From Domibacillus enclensis (GTDB lineage: Bacteria; Bacillota; Bacilli; Bacillales; Domibacillaceae): a stretch of 64,000 nucleotides of DNA. The position numbers and the translations under genes are program-made. The stretch lies in contig NZ_FTLX01000007.1 of assembly GCF_900156125.1 (NCBI RefSeq), positions 167,323-231,322 of the forward strand, in the 5' to 3' direction. The notes beneath the pieces are model-generated. The model was not told the DNA's origin. It did not search any database and saw only the letters and a program-made list of their open reading frames with translations. Each line of letters begins with the position of its first letter. Position 1 is the stretch's first letter. Positions 19,182 through 29,186 of this stretch are shown piece after piece.

Positions 19182-20087
19182 TTAGCTTTTTACTGCACCG
19201 AGCGTCATGCCCTGTACGAAGAACCGCTGTAAAAATGGATACACGATTAAAATCGGAATAATCGTTACCATTGAGATTGCCATTTTAATCGACTCCGGGG
19301 AAACAGCGGCGGCTGTTGATTCCTGCCCCTGTGTACTCCGAAACGCATTTGCATCGGTGGAACCGACTGTCGTGTTCTGCAAAATCTTCATCAGCTCAAA
19401 TTGAAGAGTCGTTAAATCCGGATTGGAGCTATTGTATAAATACGTATCAAACCATGAATTCCACTGGCCAACTGCGATAAACAGGGCAATTGTCGCCAGC
19501 ACCGGCGTACAAAGCGGCAGGATAATGCGCCAAAAAATCGCGAAGTCATTGGCACCATCCATTTTCGCTGATTCCTGCAAGGCGAACGGCAGACCATCCA
19601 TAAATGAACGGACGATAATAATGTTAAACGCGTTCACCATTCCCGGCAGCACGTATACCCAGAAGGAATCGACCAGGTGTAAATCGCGCATGAGCATATA
19701 GCCTGGAATTAATCCGCCCGAAAAATAAAGCGTCAAAACGAGTACAGTAGAGAACATTTTTCTTCCTTGAAAATCCCCTCTGCTTAATGTAAAGGCTACC
19801 ATAGCGGACGAGAAAACGCCCAGCACCGTTCCGATCACTGTCCGAAGGGTCGAGTTCATAAAGCCGGTTACCAGGTTATCGTATTCAAAAATCGCCTGGT
19901 AGTTGGCGAAAGTGAACTCCCGCGGAAAAATCGTAATGCCGCCTCTGACTGTATCGGTCGATTCATTCAATGAAATCGCCAGTACGTTTAAAAAGGGGTA
20001 TAGCGTAGCCAGCAAAACCACCGTTAAAAACAAGTAATTGACGATGTCAAATAAACGGTCATCCCACCCTTTCCGGCTTCCAGTCAT
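19182..20087 (-). CDS. ABC sugar permease (LplC/YtcP-like)
   Basis: A 301-residue inner-membrane subunit with six membrane helices and the permease EAA loop (ALQESAKMDGANDFAIFWRI, then LPLCTPVLATIALF) that contacts the ATPase. It ends in the family tail FVQGMTLGAVKS. It is 14 bp after the other permease and 19 bp before the binding-protein gene, in one operon. Together they should import an oligosaccharide for the downstream hydrolases. Confidence 0.92.
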   Translation of the reverse strand: MTGSRKGWDDRLFDIVNYLFLTVVLLATLYPFLNVLAISLNESTDTVRGGITIFPREFTFANYQAIFEYDNLVTGFMNSTLRTVIGTVLGVFSSAMVAFTLSRGDFQGRKMFSTVLVLTLYFSGGLIPGYMLMRDLHLVDSFWVYVLPGMVNAFNIIIVRSFMDGLPFALQESAKMDGANDFAIFWRIILPLCTPVLATIALFIAVGQWNSWFDTYLYNSSNPDLTTLQFELMKILQNTTVGSTDANAFRSTQGQESTAAAVSPESIKMAISMVTIIPILIVYPFLQRFFVQGMTLGAVKS

Positions 20088-20101
20088 GTGTGTTCACTCC
20101 T

Positions 20102-21067
20102 TTACATTACACTTTGATTGGCAAAGCGCTTGAAAATGCCGTTTGCAAGAAACAGCAAAATAATACTCACCAGTGAATTGAATATCCCAATGGCGGTCCC
20201 GTAGGAAAAGCGGCCAAGCCCAATTCCATAATTCAAGGCATACAAGTCGAGTACTTCCGCATAATCGACAACCGTCGGATTACCCAATAAAAACTGCTTC
20301 TCAAATCCAATGGTAATCAAATGCCCGATGGACAAAATCAAGACGACGAGAATCGTCGGCCGAATACCAGGAAGCGTAATGTGCCAGATCTGGCGCAGCC
20401 GGCTCGCTCCGTCGACCTTCGCTGCCTCGTAAAGCTGCGGGTCAATGCCCGCCATCGCTGCGAGGAAGATAATCGAGTTCCAGCCCATTTCCTTCCACAA
20501 GTCTGATAAGGTGACGATCACCCAAAACCATTCGCCTTTTGTCATAAACTGAACGGGTTCGCTGATAAGCCCGGTTGTCATTAAAAGCTCATTGACCACC
20601 CCGCCATCTACGGAAAGCATTTTCGTTACAATCCCTGCGACAACCACCCACGACACGAAGTGAGGCAAATAGGAAACGGTTTGCACCGTCCGCTTAAAGG
20701 ATTGAACGCGGACTTCATTCAGGAAAATAGCGAAGATAATCGGAACAACAAACCCGATTAACAACCCCATAATGCTCATCGCGAGTGTGTTGCGAAGCAC
20801 AAGATAAAACCGTTCATCTTGAAAAAGGGTAATAAAATGCTCAAGGCCGACCCATTCCTGCTCCCAGAAGGACCGTGCCGGCTTGAAATCCTGAAACGCC
20901 ATCGTCCAGCCCCAAAGCGGCAAATAGTTAAATACAAGCACCCACAGCACGAATGGAACAGACATCGCATATAAATACTTTTGCTGTTTCATCGTTTGCC
21001 AGAAGGGGCGCCTTCTTTTAGCAGAACGGCCCGCTTTTGAATACGCTTTCTTTTCAACCGTCTCCAC
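20102..21067 (-). CDS. ABC sugar permease (LplB/YteP-like)
   Basis: A 321-residue permease with a basic N-terminal extension, six membrane helices and the EAA loop YEAAKVDGASRLRQIWHITL followed by PGIRPTILVV. The segment FNYLPLWGWTMAFQDFKPAR is typical of the LplB/YteP branch. It is the first gene of the importer operon; a cre-like site lies about 40 bp upstream of its start, implying CcpA control. Confidence 0.92.
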   Translation of the reverse strand: METVEKKAYSKAGRSAKRRRPFWQTMKQQKYLYAMSVPFVLWVLVFNYLPLWGWTMAFQDFKPARSFWEQEWVGLEHFITLFQDERFYLVLRNTLAMSIMGLLIGFVVPIIFAIFLNEVRVQSFKRTVQTVSYLPHFVSWVVVAGIVTKMLSVDGGVVNELLMTTGLISEPVQFMTKGEWFWVIVTLSDLWKEMGWNSIIFLAAMAGIDPQLYEAAKVDGASRLRQIWHITLPGIRPTILVVLILSIGHLITIGFEKQFLLGNPTVVDYAEVLDLYALNYGIGLGRFSYGTAIGIFNSLVSIILLFLANGIFKRFANQSVM

Positions 21068-21103
21068 GTCATCTCCTCCTGTTCTATAGCTTTATTTTAT
21101 AAA

Positions 21104-21115
21104 GAAAGCGCTTTT
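21104..21115. promoter_or_regulatory. cre-like site before the importer operon
   Basis: GAAAGCGCTTTT matches the centre of the CcpA catabolite-responsive element. It lies between the terminator of the response-regulator gene and the first permease start. Confidence 0.65.
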
Positions 21116-21177
21116 ATAAATACCTGCTTTTTTTCGTCAAAAATCATGTCAAAATTAAAGAGGCGGAACGATCAAAA

Positions 21178-21219
21178 AAAAGCCGAACGACTGCGAGTTC
21201 GCATGACCGTTCAGCTTTT
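21178..21219 (-). terminator. Intrinsic terminator after the YesN-like gene
   Basis: Imperfect arms AAAAGCCGAACG and CGTTCAGCTTTT with inner pairing, followed by a T run on the minus strand. It separates the enzyme/regulator operon from the importer operon. Confidence 0.7.
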
Positions 21220-21245
21220 CCCATTCGAAACCTTTTGCCCCAAGC

Positions 21246-22352
21246 TTATTTTCCATGCTGATGCTTAAAGGCGGTCGGTGAGACACCCGCATGTTTTTTA
21301 AATTTCCGGTGAAAGTAATCAACGTTGGCATAGCCGACCTTTTCTGCCGCTTCGTACACTTTATACCCTTCGTTCAGCAGCTCTTTCGCTTTTTCGACGC
21401 GCACTTTATCTACATACGTATTAAAGTATTCACCTGTATGACTTTTAAACAGCTTGCCGAGATAAGCACTGTTGTAGTTAAAGATGCCGGCCAGCGTCTC
21501 AAGCCTTAAGTTTTCGCTGTAGCGGGCATGGATCAGGTCGGTCATTTTTTTCATCTGGCTGTCGGGCGTCCCGTCATCCATCACTAATAGAATAGAAGCA
21601 AAAAACGCGCGGCAGACGTCCTGCAAGGCAGCGAGCGATGAGGCGGCAAATACATCGCCAGCCTTTGAGCCGACATCCAGCAGCTCCGTTTGCTTTTTCG
21701 GATGCGCCGCAGCCATCTTATTGATGATCTGACTGCAAAGCGAAGCCGCTTCTTTTTTCACTTCCTGTTCCGGCGGTCTTCTGGCCCTCCAGTCCGCGAC
21801 GGCTTCTTCTAGCATGATGTCTACAGCATCTGCATTGGAAGCTTCGAGTGCAAGGCAAAAACGGTCCCGATACATACCTGGATTCCAATCCGAGAGCACC
21901 GGTTCAACAGCTTCGGTCTCTGGTGTCAGTACGCTTTGCTCTTGAACGTAAAAGGAATCTGCTAGTGCTTGCTCACGCGGCGGCAAAGAAGCCTGAAGCT
22001 CAATCAGCTTATCAATCAGTTCCTCTTCATCAATCGGCTTGAGCAAGTAAGCTTCTGCCCCGCAGCTGATCGCTCGTTTGGCGTAGTCAAAATCGGCATA
22101 GCCGCTGAGCAAAATAAACCGTGTACGTTTGTTTTGGTCGCGAATGTTTTCCAGCAGTGTAATGCCGTCCATCTCCGGCATTTTGATATCTGCAATGATC
22201 AAGTCCGGCTTTAAAGACTGGAATTTTTTATAGCCCTCTTTTCCGTTGCGCGCCAGCCCCGCCACCTCGTATCCGTACTTTTCCCAGTCAATCAGTGTAC
22301 GCAGTCCCTCCCGAATCATCGGTTCGTCGTCTACAATGAGCACACTACGCAT
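21246..22352 (-). CDS. YesN-like response regulator (REC + AraC HTH)
   Basis: A 368-residue protein: an N-terminal receiver domain (phospho-acceptor Asp in PDLIIADIKMPEMDG, about residue 55; signature LLKPIDEEELI), a middle helical region, and a C-terminal AraC double helix-turn-helix (about 265-365; FNYNSAYLGKLFKSHTGEYF, VGYANVDYFHRKFKKHAG). It should activate transcription of the locus when phosphorylated by the adjacent kinase. Its ATG overlaps the kinase stop by 8 bp. Confidence 0.93.
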   Translation of the reverse strand: MRSVLIVDDEPMIREGLRTLIDWEKYGYEVAGLARNGKEGYKKFQSLKPDLIIADIKMPEMDGITLLENIRDQNKRTRFILLSGYADFDYAKRAISCGAEAYLLKPIDEEELIDKLIELQASLPPREQALADSFYVQEQSVLTPETEAVEPVLSDWNPGMYRDRFCLALEASNADAVDIMLEEAVADWRARRPPEQEVKKEAASLCSQIINKMAAAHPKKQTELLDVGSKAGDVFAASSLAALQDVCRAFFASILLVMDDGTPDSQMKKMTDLIHARYSENLRLETLAGIFNYNSAYLGKLFKSHTGEYFNTYVDKVRVEKAKELLNEGYKVYEAAEKVGYANVDYFHRKFKKHAGVSPTAFKHQHGK

Positions 22353-24171
22353 CTCGTCCCTCTCCTTTTAACGGAATCACAAATTGAATCATCGTGCCTT
22401 CTCCTTCCTGGCTTTCAACTTGTAAGCCGGCTCCCCTTCCGTATGTGAGCAGCAGCCGCTGATGAACATTCCGCAGGCCGATTCGAGCTTCTTCCTCTGT
22501 ATCGTTAATGAAGTGCTGGACCTCTGCCAGACGCTCTGCGGCAAAGCCTTTTCCATCATCCTTCACGACCACCCGCAAACCACTCGTTTCTAAGTGGACA
22601 AAAACCGAAACAGTGCCTCCCTCTCCTTTATCTTCAAGCCCGTGAATAACAGAGTTTTCAACGAGCGGCTGAATAATGAGCGGCTCAATTAACAGCCCTT
22701 TCGCCGCTGGATCGAGATCTAGCTTATAGGAAAGGCGCTGTTCATAGCGGAACGACTGAATGTCTAAATAGCAGCGGACCATTTCCATCTCCTGCTCGAC
22801 CGGAATCGGCCGCCCGCCCGTTTCGATGCTTTTGCGCATCAGCTTTCCGAGAAGCTTGACGATGCCAGCCGCTTCCTTTGCCCCTTCCATATGGGCTTTC
22901 ATGCGGATGGATTCAAGCGTGTTAAATAGGAAATGCGGATTAATCTGGCTCGCCATCATCTTCAGCTTAATGTCCGACTGGTTTTGCTGAAGCTCTACTT
23001 TCTGGCGATTGGTTTCCTTTAACGTCTGGATGGAGGCATTCAGCTCCGCCACCATATGCTGAAACTGGCGGGAAAGCTCACCGATCTCATCCTTTCCGTC
23101 CATTTCAACGCTGGTTGACAAGTCTCCCTTCGCGACCAGCTTGATTTTACTGCTCAGCTCTGCCAGCCGCTTTGAAAACAAATGCGACATAAGAGTGATA
23201 ATTCCGAAGGCGGCCAGAGCAGCCAAAAAGGTAATCAACGCTCCTTTGGCAGCCAGTGTATTCGCATTCCCGACGATATGATAATGTTGAACCGCTGACA
23301 CGACACGAAGACGATTCTGGCTTAATTCATCCACAACAATATCACTTGCAATAATTTGTGACTTGCTTCCGTCCACGACAGCTTCATACAACGCCTGTCC
23401 TTCCTTTTCTTCACTATTTTCCAGCACGCTTCCGAGCTTTTGCCCTTTTTTCGTTTGATCATTTGAGGCGACAACGTTATCGTGCTCATCCACAATCATC
23501 GTTAAGTACATTTCCTGATTCAGCATCCAGTCCAGAACAGCCGGCTTGATCGTGATCATTAAAACGCCGAATGTTTTTTCTTCTAAAAAGTTCATGCGCC
23601 GGATCAAGCTTAAATACGGATGGCCTCCGTTTGTTTCATCCTGTACGTAATACCATTTCATGAATCCCGCGTTCGCCTCGGCTTCTTTATACCAGGCACG
23701 TTCCCGGATCGTCTCTGTTACCGGAATAAACTCCCAGTTGTTGATCATCGTGTCATTTTCTATATACATGCGCATCGACTGAATGTCCGGATAGTACTGT
23801 TTATAATAAGAAAAGACATTGAATTGGCGATAGGCCTGCACAACGTCAAATGTGCTTGTAAACCGTGTATTTACAAGCGTTCTAATCCGGTCCTCAAACA
23901 TGAGATTATTCGAGACAAACACAGGAACTCGCAGCACCTCTGCCGTCCGCTGCCGCACCCGTTCATTGTTGAGTGCCGCCTGGCTAATCGCTTCATCCAG
24001 CGCATCTTCACGCAATTCGTTCGTTAAATAAATTCCTGCTGAAATGATCGGCACGACGACGACAATCAAGAACAGCCAAATGAGTTTTTCCGGCAGTTTC
24101 ATGTTATTAAAGCGCTGCAGCAGCCATTTCTTCACTTTTTCCACTCTCCGCCCTTCGGTAAGCGCTTCCAT
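22345..24171 (-). CDS. YesM-like sensor histidine kinase
   Basis: A 608-residue membrane kinase: one helix near residue 35, an extracellular sensor region (about 50-290), a second helix, a HAMP linker (RLAELSSKIKLVAKGDLSTS), the phospho-accepting His in ASQINPHFLFNTLESIR, and an ATPase domain with LVENSVIHGLED and VKDDGKGF. It pairs with the YesN-like regulator. Start chosen at 24171 because AAGGAG is seven bases upstream; an upstream in-frame start adds 19 residues without a ribosome site. It probably senses the imported oligosaccharide or its binding protein. Confidence 0.92.
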   Translation of the reverse strand: MEALTEGRRVEKVKKWLLQRFNNMKLPEKLIWLFLIVVVVPIISAGIYLTNELREDALDEAISQAALNNERVRQRTAEVLRVPVFVSNNLMFEDRIRTLVNTRFTSTFDVVQAYRQFNVFSYYKQYYPDIQSMRMYIENDTMINNWEFIPVTETIRERAWYKEAEANAGFMKWYYVQDETNGGHPYLSLIRRMNFLEEKTFGVLMITIKPAVLDWMLNQEMYLTMIVDEHDNVVASNDQTKKGQKLGSVLENSEEKEGQALYEAVVDGSKSQIIASDIVVDELSQNRLRVVSAVQHYHIVGNANTLAAKGALITFLAALAAFGIITLMSHLFSKRLAELSSKIKLVAKGDLSTSVEMDGKDEIGELSRQFQHMVAELNASIQTLKETNRQKVELQQNQSDIKLKMMASQINPHFLFNTLESIRMKAHMEGAKEAAGIVKLLGKLMRKSIETGGRPIPVEQEMEMVRCYLDIQSFRYEQRLSYKLDLDPAAKGLLIEPLIIQPLVENSVIHGLEDKGEGGTVSVFVHLETSGLRVVVKDDGKGFAAERLAEVQHFINDTEEEARIGLRNVHQRLLLTYGRGAGLQVESQEGEGTMIQFVIPLKGEGRDA

Positions 24172-24245
24172 ATTTCTTCTCCTTATTTTAACATGATCTC
24201 GTATGCCTTCTGAAAGTGTATACTGCATACCTTTTCATGTCAAAA

Positions 24246-24896
24246 TTAGTGATGGGGAAAACGCTGTTCACTAAAGCGGTGAAAAACACCGAATGATATG
24301 TACGCCAGCACAACCGCTGAACAAAATGGAAGCAGGAACGGGTAAATAGACCAAATATAAACGAGTGTGAACGTGATGCCGGCTGTCATGAAAACCGAAA
24401 GTGGCCGAATAGCTGTCATAACAAGGGCGTTTTTGATGATGTGTACCGTTTTGAGATGGAAGTGAACCTGAAAAGCAAAGAAAAAAAGTGTCCAAGCTGA
24501 AAGCCAGCCACTGATCAGCCAGAACACCACGAGCGGGAACGAGCTTGACTGAGCCAGCCAGCCTGTCCAGACAATGGTAAAAAACACGCCGCCCGTCAGG
24601 CTCTGCCAAACGTTTTCTTTAAAATAACGGAAAAAGGCCCACGCCGGCTCGTCCTCCTGCAGCACCCACTTCCGCACGACCCCGAATAAAGCAGCCGTAG
24701 AAGGAAACAGCAGAAGCGGCACGAGCACAAGCAATGCCCCAATCCCGGCTTCAAGCTGGCCACCGTTCATTAAAATGTCCATCACAATAAAGAAAAGCGG
24801 CGCGTTGCATAAAAACCAAAGTAAATTAACGCCCGCTCCTTTTGTCAGCCAGCCCGCCACCCGGTGTACACTGCCAAGCATGCCCCCCATCTGCAT
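24246..24896 (-). CDS. YesL-family membrane protein (DUF624)
   Basis: A 216-residue protein with about five membrane helices (WFLCNAPLFFIVMDIL; FPSTAALFGVVRKWVLQEDE is the family signature). YesL proteins occur in polysaccharide-utilisation loci beside YesMN and LplABC systems; their function is unknown. The ATG at 24896 follows GGAGGA by six bases. Its start lies 71 bp inside the 3' end of the GH95-like gene, an unusually long overlap. Confidence 0.85.
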   Translation of the reverse strand: MQMGGMLGSVHRVAGWLTKGAGVNLLWFLCNAPLFFIVMDILMNGGQLEAGIGALLVLVPLLLFPSTAALFGVVRKWVLQEDEPAWAFFRYFKENVWQSLTGGVFFTIVWTGWLAQSSSFPLVVFWLISGWLSAWTLFFFAFQVHFHLKTVHIIKNALVMTAIRPLSVFMTAGITFTLVYIWSIYPFLLPFCSAVVLAYISFGVFHRFSEQRFPHH

Positions 24897-27162
24897 ACGA
24901 TCTCCTCCATTCAAATTGTACCGGCTCATGGGCCGGAATCTTCACAGACCATTCTGTTCCTGCCCCTTCGTTCATTAACCAGCCCTGCTGGCGAATGTGA
25001 AAGACGACCTCCTGCTCCATTTCAGACTGGATAACGAGATAGATGCGTCCGATTTGTGCATCCCATTCAAGCTGACGCACCGTCAGCTGGCCACGGCACC
25101 GCATTCCCTTCACTGTTCCCTTTTTCATCTCCTCCGGCAGTGCCGGCAGCAGTTCAATACGGCCAGGCAATGAAAAAAGAACGGTCTGATGAATCAGCTC
25201 AGGAAAAGCACCGTTTGCATCGACGTTAAACACTTCATGGTGATCGTAATGCGCTGTCATAAAACTCGGATACACGGCACCGCCCGCCAGCATCATCTTC
25301 ATACTATCGGCAATAACATCTCCCCGCCCGAGCCTGGCTGCACAAAGTGCTGCATGCATACGACCGTGTGAGGACGTGTCCGCAGCCGGATTATACAGCC
25401 AATGCTTCAGCTTGTTTTCAAACGTTTTCTTCGCTGCGCTCCATAACTCAGGGGTTTCCTCCGGTGAGAAAGCATAGCTTTGGAACAGCGGATACAAGTG
25501 TGAAAAGTGACGGTGGTTATGATTTTCCTCGTGATCAGCCACCGCCCATTCTTTTAAAGATCCGTCTGCATCCAGCAAATAAGGCGGCAGCTTCCCGAGC
25601 AATTCCTGCCATCGCTGAACATTGACTCCCTCGACCCCGAGCTGGCTGCAGGCGGTGATTGCGTTCGTCAGCAGCTCCTGTAAAACCGCAATGTCCATCG
25701 TACTGTTTGCTGCAATCCCATTTTCAGCTGAATAAGACGGGAGAAAAACAAGCTGTCCCTTTTCTTCAAACAAGAAGTCTTCATAAAACAGAATCGCTTC
25801 TTTCATAAAGGGCAGCGCATGATCCTGTAAATACGCACGATCCCCTGTATACACATAGTATTCATAAAGCCAGTGGGCCAACCAGCCGGCGCCGCATGTC
25901 CAAAAAGCGCCGAAAAACGTATCGCATTCCCTATCCCCCCAGCTAGAGTCGCCCCAGTGAAGATGGCGGCCGTTTGACGAAGCGCACACGCCAGACAAAA
26001 TCCCCCGGCAGCCAAACATTTGCCGCGCGTTATACCGAAAATCGTCCATATATGATTCCAGCAGCTTTGTGTATGGCTCCATGCCATGCAGCATATTGCC
26101 GCTGAATACAGAAGCCATCGCCAACTGCACATTCGTATCCATCGTGTAGTCTGACGACCAGGGAGGATCAAATGTGCCTGTCCAGATGCCCTGCAGGTTC
26201 GGTGGCCGCGCACCTGCACTGCATAAAAACATATATCGGCCAGCATCGTAGCACTTTTCAATGAGCGCCGGATGCAGAAGGCCTGTTTCCTTCACTTCCT
26301 GCAGCAGCGCTTCTCCCGTCCAGCTTCGCCGTTCTCCTCCATTTAAATCGAGAGAGGCTTTGAAAAAAAGCGCTGCATGCTCCCTTTTGTGCCGCTCAAA
26401 GCATTCTTCGTATGTTCCTTCTGGAAATGGCTTTATTCGTCCCGTTTCAGGTGCAGCGGTGATCTTCAGCACAATTTCCTCTGCCCCGCTAATCACAAGC
26501 TGTCCCTTCTCAAGCTCTGATGCGCCATTATGCTCGACCCGAATCCGGCTTTTATAGCCGCCGCCATGTGTATACGTGTGCACGCCGCTCCACTCAGTCG
26601 CCTTGTATGCGAACTCTGTGTGTAAAAGTGGATGGTCCTCTTCTTCAATGAACAAGCGGACTTCCGGCATAGGACAGTCTGATGAGATGTTCAGCAGCAC
26701 ACAGCCATCTGGACGCGAGACAAACAGCTTTCGCTCAGAAGCACCGCTAGAAGACCGGATTTCCCCCGTTGCGAAATCCACCGAACGGCAGTATGCTTCC
26801 GCCCCTGCTCCATCGTCCTGTTCGATGACAAGCGTTAAAGCAGGATGGAACGGATCCGTGTTCACAATGGTATGACCCAGCTCCTCGCCTTTACGGATAA
26901 AATAATCATGGCCAGCCCGGTATCCTTGTGAGCGGCTGATCGTGCGCACATCGTCCAGGTAGGGCGCCATATCAGGGATGTGATTCGGGCTGCCAAGCGG
27001 CAAAAACAGCTCCGCATGAGTGAAAACAAATTTTTCCTGCTCCGGCGGTCCATATTGAATGGCACCCATCTCGCCGTTGCCCGTCATATGACCGAAAGCC
27101 CACGTATCGGCCGGTGTTAAGCTGTGCGTTCCGTGTCGTGGAATCATCTCGGCCCGAATCAT
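24826..27162 (-). CDS. GH95-like glycoside hydrolase (alpha-L-fucosidase family)
   Basis: A 778-residue intracellular enzyme without a signal peptide: N-terminal beta-sandwich, then an (alpha/alpha)6 barrel. GH95 marks include the SAENG segment with the acid Glu, HRHFSHLYPLF, HGRMHAALCAARLG, and FNVDANGAF with the base Asp. The position of the first catalytic-site Asn of the N-x-N motif reads D-T-N here (MDTNVQLAM), so specificity or activity could differ from a standard 1,2-alpha-fucosidase. The ATG at 27162 overlaps the previous stop as ATGA. The last 15 residues look low in conservation and overlap yesL. Confidence 0.82.
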   Translation of the reverse strand: MIRAEMIPRHGTHSLTPADTWAFGHMTGNGEMGAIQYGPPEQEKFVFTHAELFLPLGSPNHIPDMAPYLDDVRTISRSQGYRAGHDYFIRKGEELGHTIVNTDPFHPALTLVIEQDDGAGAEAYCRSVDFATGEIRSSSGASERKLFVSRPDGCVLLNISSDCPMPEVRLFIEEEDHPLLHTEFAYKATEWSGVHTYTHGGGYKSRIRVEHNGASELEKGQLVISGAEEIVLKITAAPETGRIKPFPEGTYEECFERHKREHAALFFKASLDLNGGERRSWTGEALLQEVKETGLLHPALIEKCYDAGRYMFLCSAGARPPNLQGIWTGTFDPPWSSDYTMDTNVQLAMASVFSGNMLHGMEPYTKLLESYMDDFRYNARQMFGCRGILSGVCASSNGRHLHWGDSSWGDRECDTFFGAFWTCGAGWLAHWLYEYYVYTGDRAYLQDHALPFMKEAILFYEDFLFEEKGQLVFLPSYSAENGIAANSTMDIAVLQELLTNAITACSQLGVEGVNVQRWQELLGKLPPYLLDADGSLKEWAVADHEENHNHRHFSHLYPLFQSYAFSPEETPELWSAAKKTFENKLKHWLYNPAADTSSHGRMHAALCAARLGRGDVIADSMKMMLAGGAVYPSFMTAHYDHHEVFNVDANGAFPELIHQTVLFSLPGRIELLPALPEEMKKGTVKGMRCRGQLTVRQLEWDAQIGRIYLVIQSEMEQEVVFHIRQQGWLMNEGAGTEWSVKIPAHEPVQFEWRRSYADGGHAWQCTPGGGLADKRSGR

Positions 27163-29186
27163 GATCCATTCTCCTTTAAAACGGCGACACCGTAAGCCGG
27201 CAGACAAATCGCGCCGTCGTACACGCGGCCGTCCAAAACATTCGTATACGCTTTGTGCAGAGGCACCGCTTGTTCTTCAGCTGAATGGTTCAGCAAAAAG
27301 ATGAAGGATGTGCCGTCCTTCTCGCGCGCTGTTACTTCTACTTCCGCTGGTGCCGTCCGGCCAAGAAGCGGTTCAATACCACGGGATGCGCACAAGTCCG
27401 CTGCCAGCCGCTCCATAAACCGCTCGTCCATACTCGCAGCGACATACCATGCTTCACCTTGCCCAAAGCGGTTTTTCGTCAGGGCCGGCATCCCTTTATA
27501 AAAATCACTGCCATATACAGCAGCAGCGTCTGCCCCTTCCAGATGAATCAAGTCACACAAAACCGACGCCTTATATACACTTTCGTCGCCTGACAGTATG
27601 ACGTCGTTTGTTTTGCCCGGCGGCAGTGAGTCGATTTCCTCCACCCAAATGCCGAGGAGCGCACGCAGACTGCCCGGATAGCCACCCGTCACCACAAGGT
27701 CATGCTCGTCGACAATGCCGCTGAAAAACGTCGTGACAAACAGACCTCCCTGCTCGGTAAACGCTTCAAGCTTCTCCGCCATTCCTTTCTTCACCATATA
27801 CAAAACAGGCGCTATCACAATCGCATAGCCGCTCAAGTCATCTTCCGGACTGATCATGTCAACCGGTACGTTGCAGCGCTGAAACGCTTTATAGTAGTTA
27901 AACACTTCATCCACATACTTTAAGTCACGGCTCGGACCGCTTGACAGCTCAATCGCCCACCAGTTATCCCAGTCAAACACAATCGCCGCCTTTGCTGGTG
28001 ACGTCGCGTGAACCAGCGTATCTCCCAGCGCCGAAAGCTCTTCACCGAGCGCGGCGCATTCACGGAAAACACGCGTATGCTCGTGCCCGGCGTGGTCGAT
28101 GACAGCTCCGTGGAATTTTTCACATGCCCCGATGGACCGGCGGATTTGAAAAAACATTACCGTATCCGCCCCGTGGGCAATCGCCTGCCAGCTGTGCAAC
28201 CGCATTTCACCCGGTCGCTTTAACGCATTATAGGGATGCCAGTTGGTTACACTCGGCGTTTGCTCCATCAGCATAAACGGCTGTCCCTGCTTTAATCCGC
28301 GCATTAAATCGTGGCTCATTGAATTCAAAAGTGGAGAAGACCCGACCTCCGGGTAGCTGTCCCATGACACAATGTCCATTTCTTTCGCCCATTTCTGGTA
28401 GTCAAGCGGCTTATACGTACCCATCAGGTTCGTCGTCACCCGAATGTCCGGTGTCCATTTTTTTACGATATCGCGCTCCAGTCGGAAGCAGTCCAGCATG
28501 CTGTCAGAATTGAAGCGGCGGTAATCTAGCGAGATGCCTTGAAACGCTGTGTAATCGGCATTTCCTAAATGCTCGCTCAAATTATTCGGTACGACAATTT
28601 CATCCCAGCTGTAAAACGTATGGCCCCAGAACGCGGTATTCCACACACGGTTCAGCTCCTCAAGTGAGCCGTATTTCTCCTTCAGCCAGATGCGAAACGT
28701 TCGTTCACACTGATCACAGTAGCAGTCGCCGCCGAATTCGTTCGAGACATGCCAGAGCAGGAGCGCTGGATGGTCATGATAACGCTCCGCAAGTCTCTCC
28801 ACAAGCGCGCCGGCAAATCGACGGTAGGACGGACTGTTCGGGCACGAGTTGTGCCTGAGCCCGAACTTCCTCTTATGTCCGTCGAAGTCTGTCCGCAGCA
28901 CGTCTGGAAAACGGTTTGCCATCCAGGCCGGGTGGACCGCCGTCGCTGTGGCCAGACAGGCAAACCGGTTTTCAGCAGCCAGCATATCCATCACGGCATC
29001 AAGCGCAGTGAAGTCATACGTGTCTTCGTCCGGCTGCAGCATCGCCCAGGCAAACACGTTCACTGTCATGATGTCCATGCCCGCGAGCTTCGTCAGCCGC
29101 ATGTCCTCTTCCCAAATGTCCCTCGGCCACTGCTCCGGATTATAATCGCCTCCGTACAGCACTTTGGTTACTTTTTCATGAATCAT
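27159..29186 (-). CDS. GH42 beta-galactosidase
   Basis: A 675-residue enzyme of glycoside hydrolase family 42. The N-terminal barrel carries the signature YGGDYNPEQWPRDIWEED, the acid/base Glu in WHVSNEFGGDCYC (with the Cys cluster of a zinc site), and the nucleophile Glu in PFMLMEQTPS; trimerisation and C-terminal beta domains follow. There is no signal peptide, so it acts on imported oligosaccharides in the cytosol. It overlaps both neighbours by 4 bp (ATGA), so the three hydrolases are one translationally coupled operon. Confidence 0.93.
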   Translation of the reverse strand: MIHEKVTKVLYGGDYNPEQWPRDIWEEDMRLTKLAGMDIMTVNVFAWAMLQPDEDTYDFTALDAVMDMLAAENRFACLATATAVHPAWMANRFPDVLRTDFDGHKRKFGLRHNSCPNSPSYRRFAGALVERLAERYHDHPALLLWHVSNEFGGDCYCDQCERTFRIWLKEKYGSLEELNRVWNTAFWGHTFYSWDEIVVPNNLSEHLGNADYTAFQGISLDYRRFNSDSMLDCFRLERDIVKKWTPDIRVTTNLMGTYKPLDYQKWAKEMDIVSWDSYPEVGSSPLLNSMSHDLMRGLKQGQPFMLMEQTPSVTNWHPYNALKRPGEMRLHSWQAIAHGADTVMFFQIRRSIGACEKFHGAVIDHAGHEHTRVFRECAALGEELSALGDTLVHATSPAKAAIVFDWDNWWAIELSSGPSRDLKYVDEVFNYYKAFQRCNVPVDMISPEDDLSGYAIVIAPVLYMVKKGMAEKLEAFTEQGGLFVTTFFSGIVDEHDLVVTGGYPGSLRALLGIWVEEIDSLPPGKTNDVILSGDESVYKASVLCDLIHLEGADAAAVYGSDFYKGMPALTKNRFGQGEAWYVAASMDERFMERLAADLCASRGIEPLLGRTAPAEVEVTAREKDGTSFIFLLNHSAEEQAVPLHKAYTNVLDGRVYDGAICLPAYGVAVLKENGS

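Noticed and set aside
24100..24120. AAAGCGCTGCAGC as a cre site
   Set aside because: It lies inside the kinase coding region and its second half does not match the consensus.
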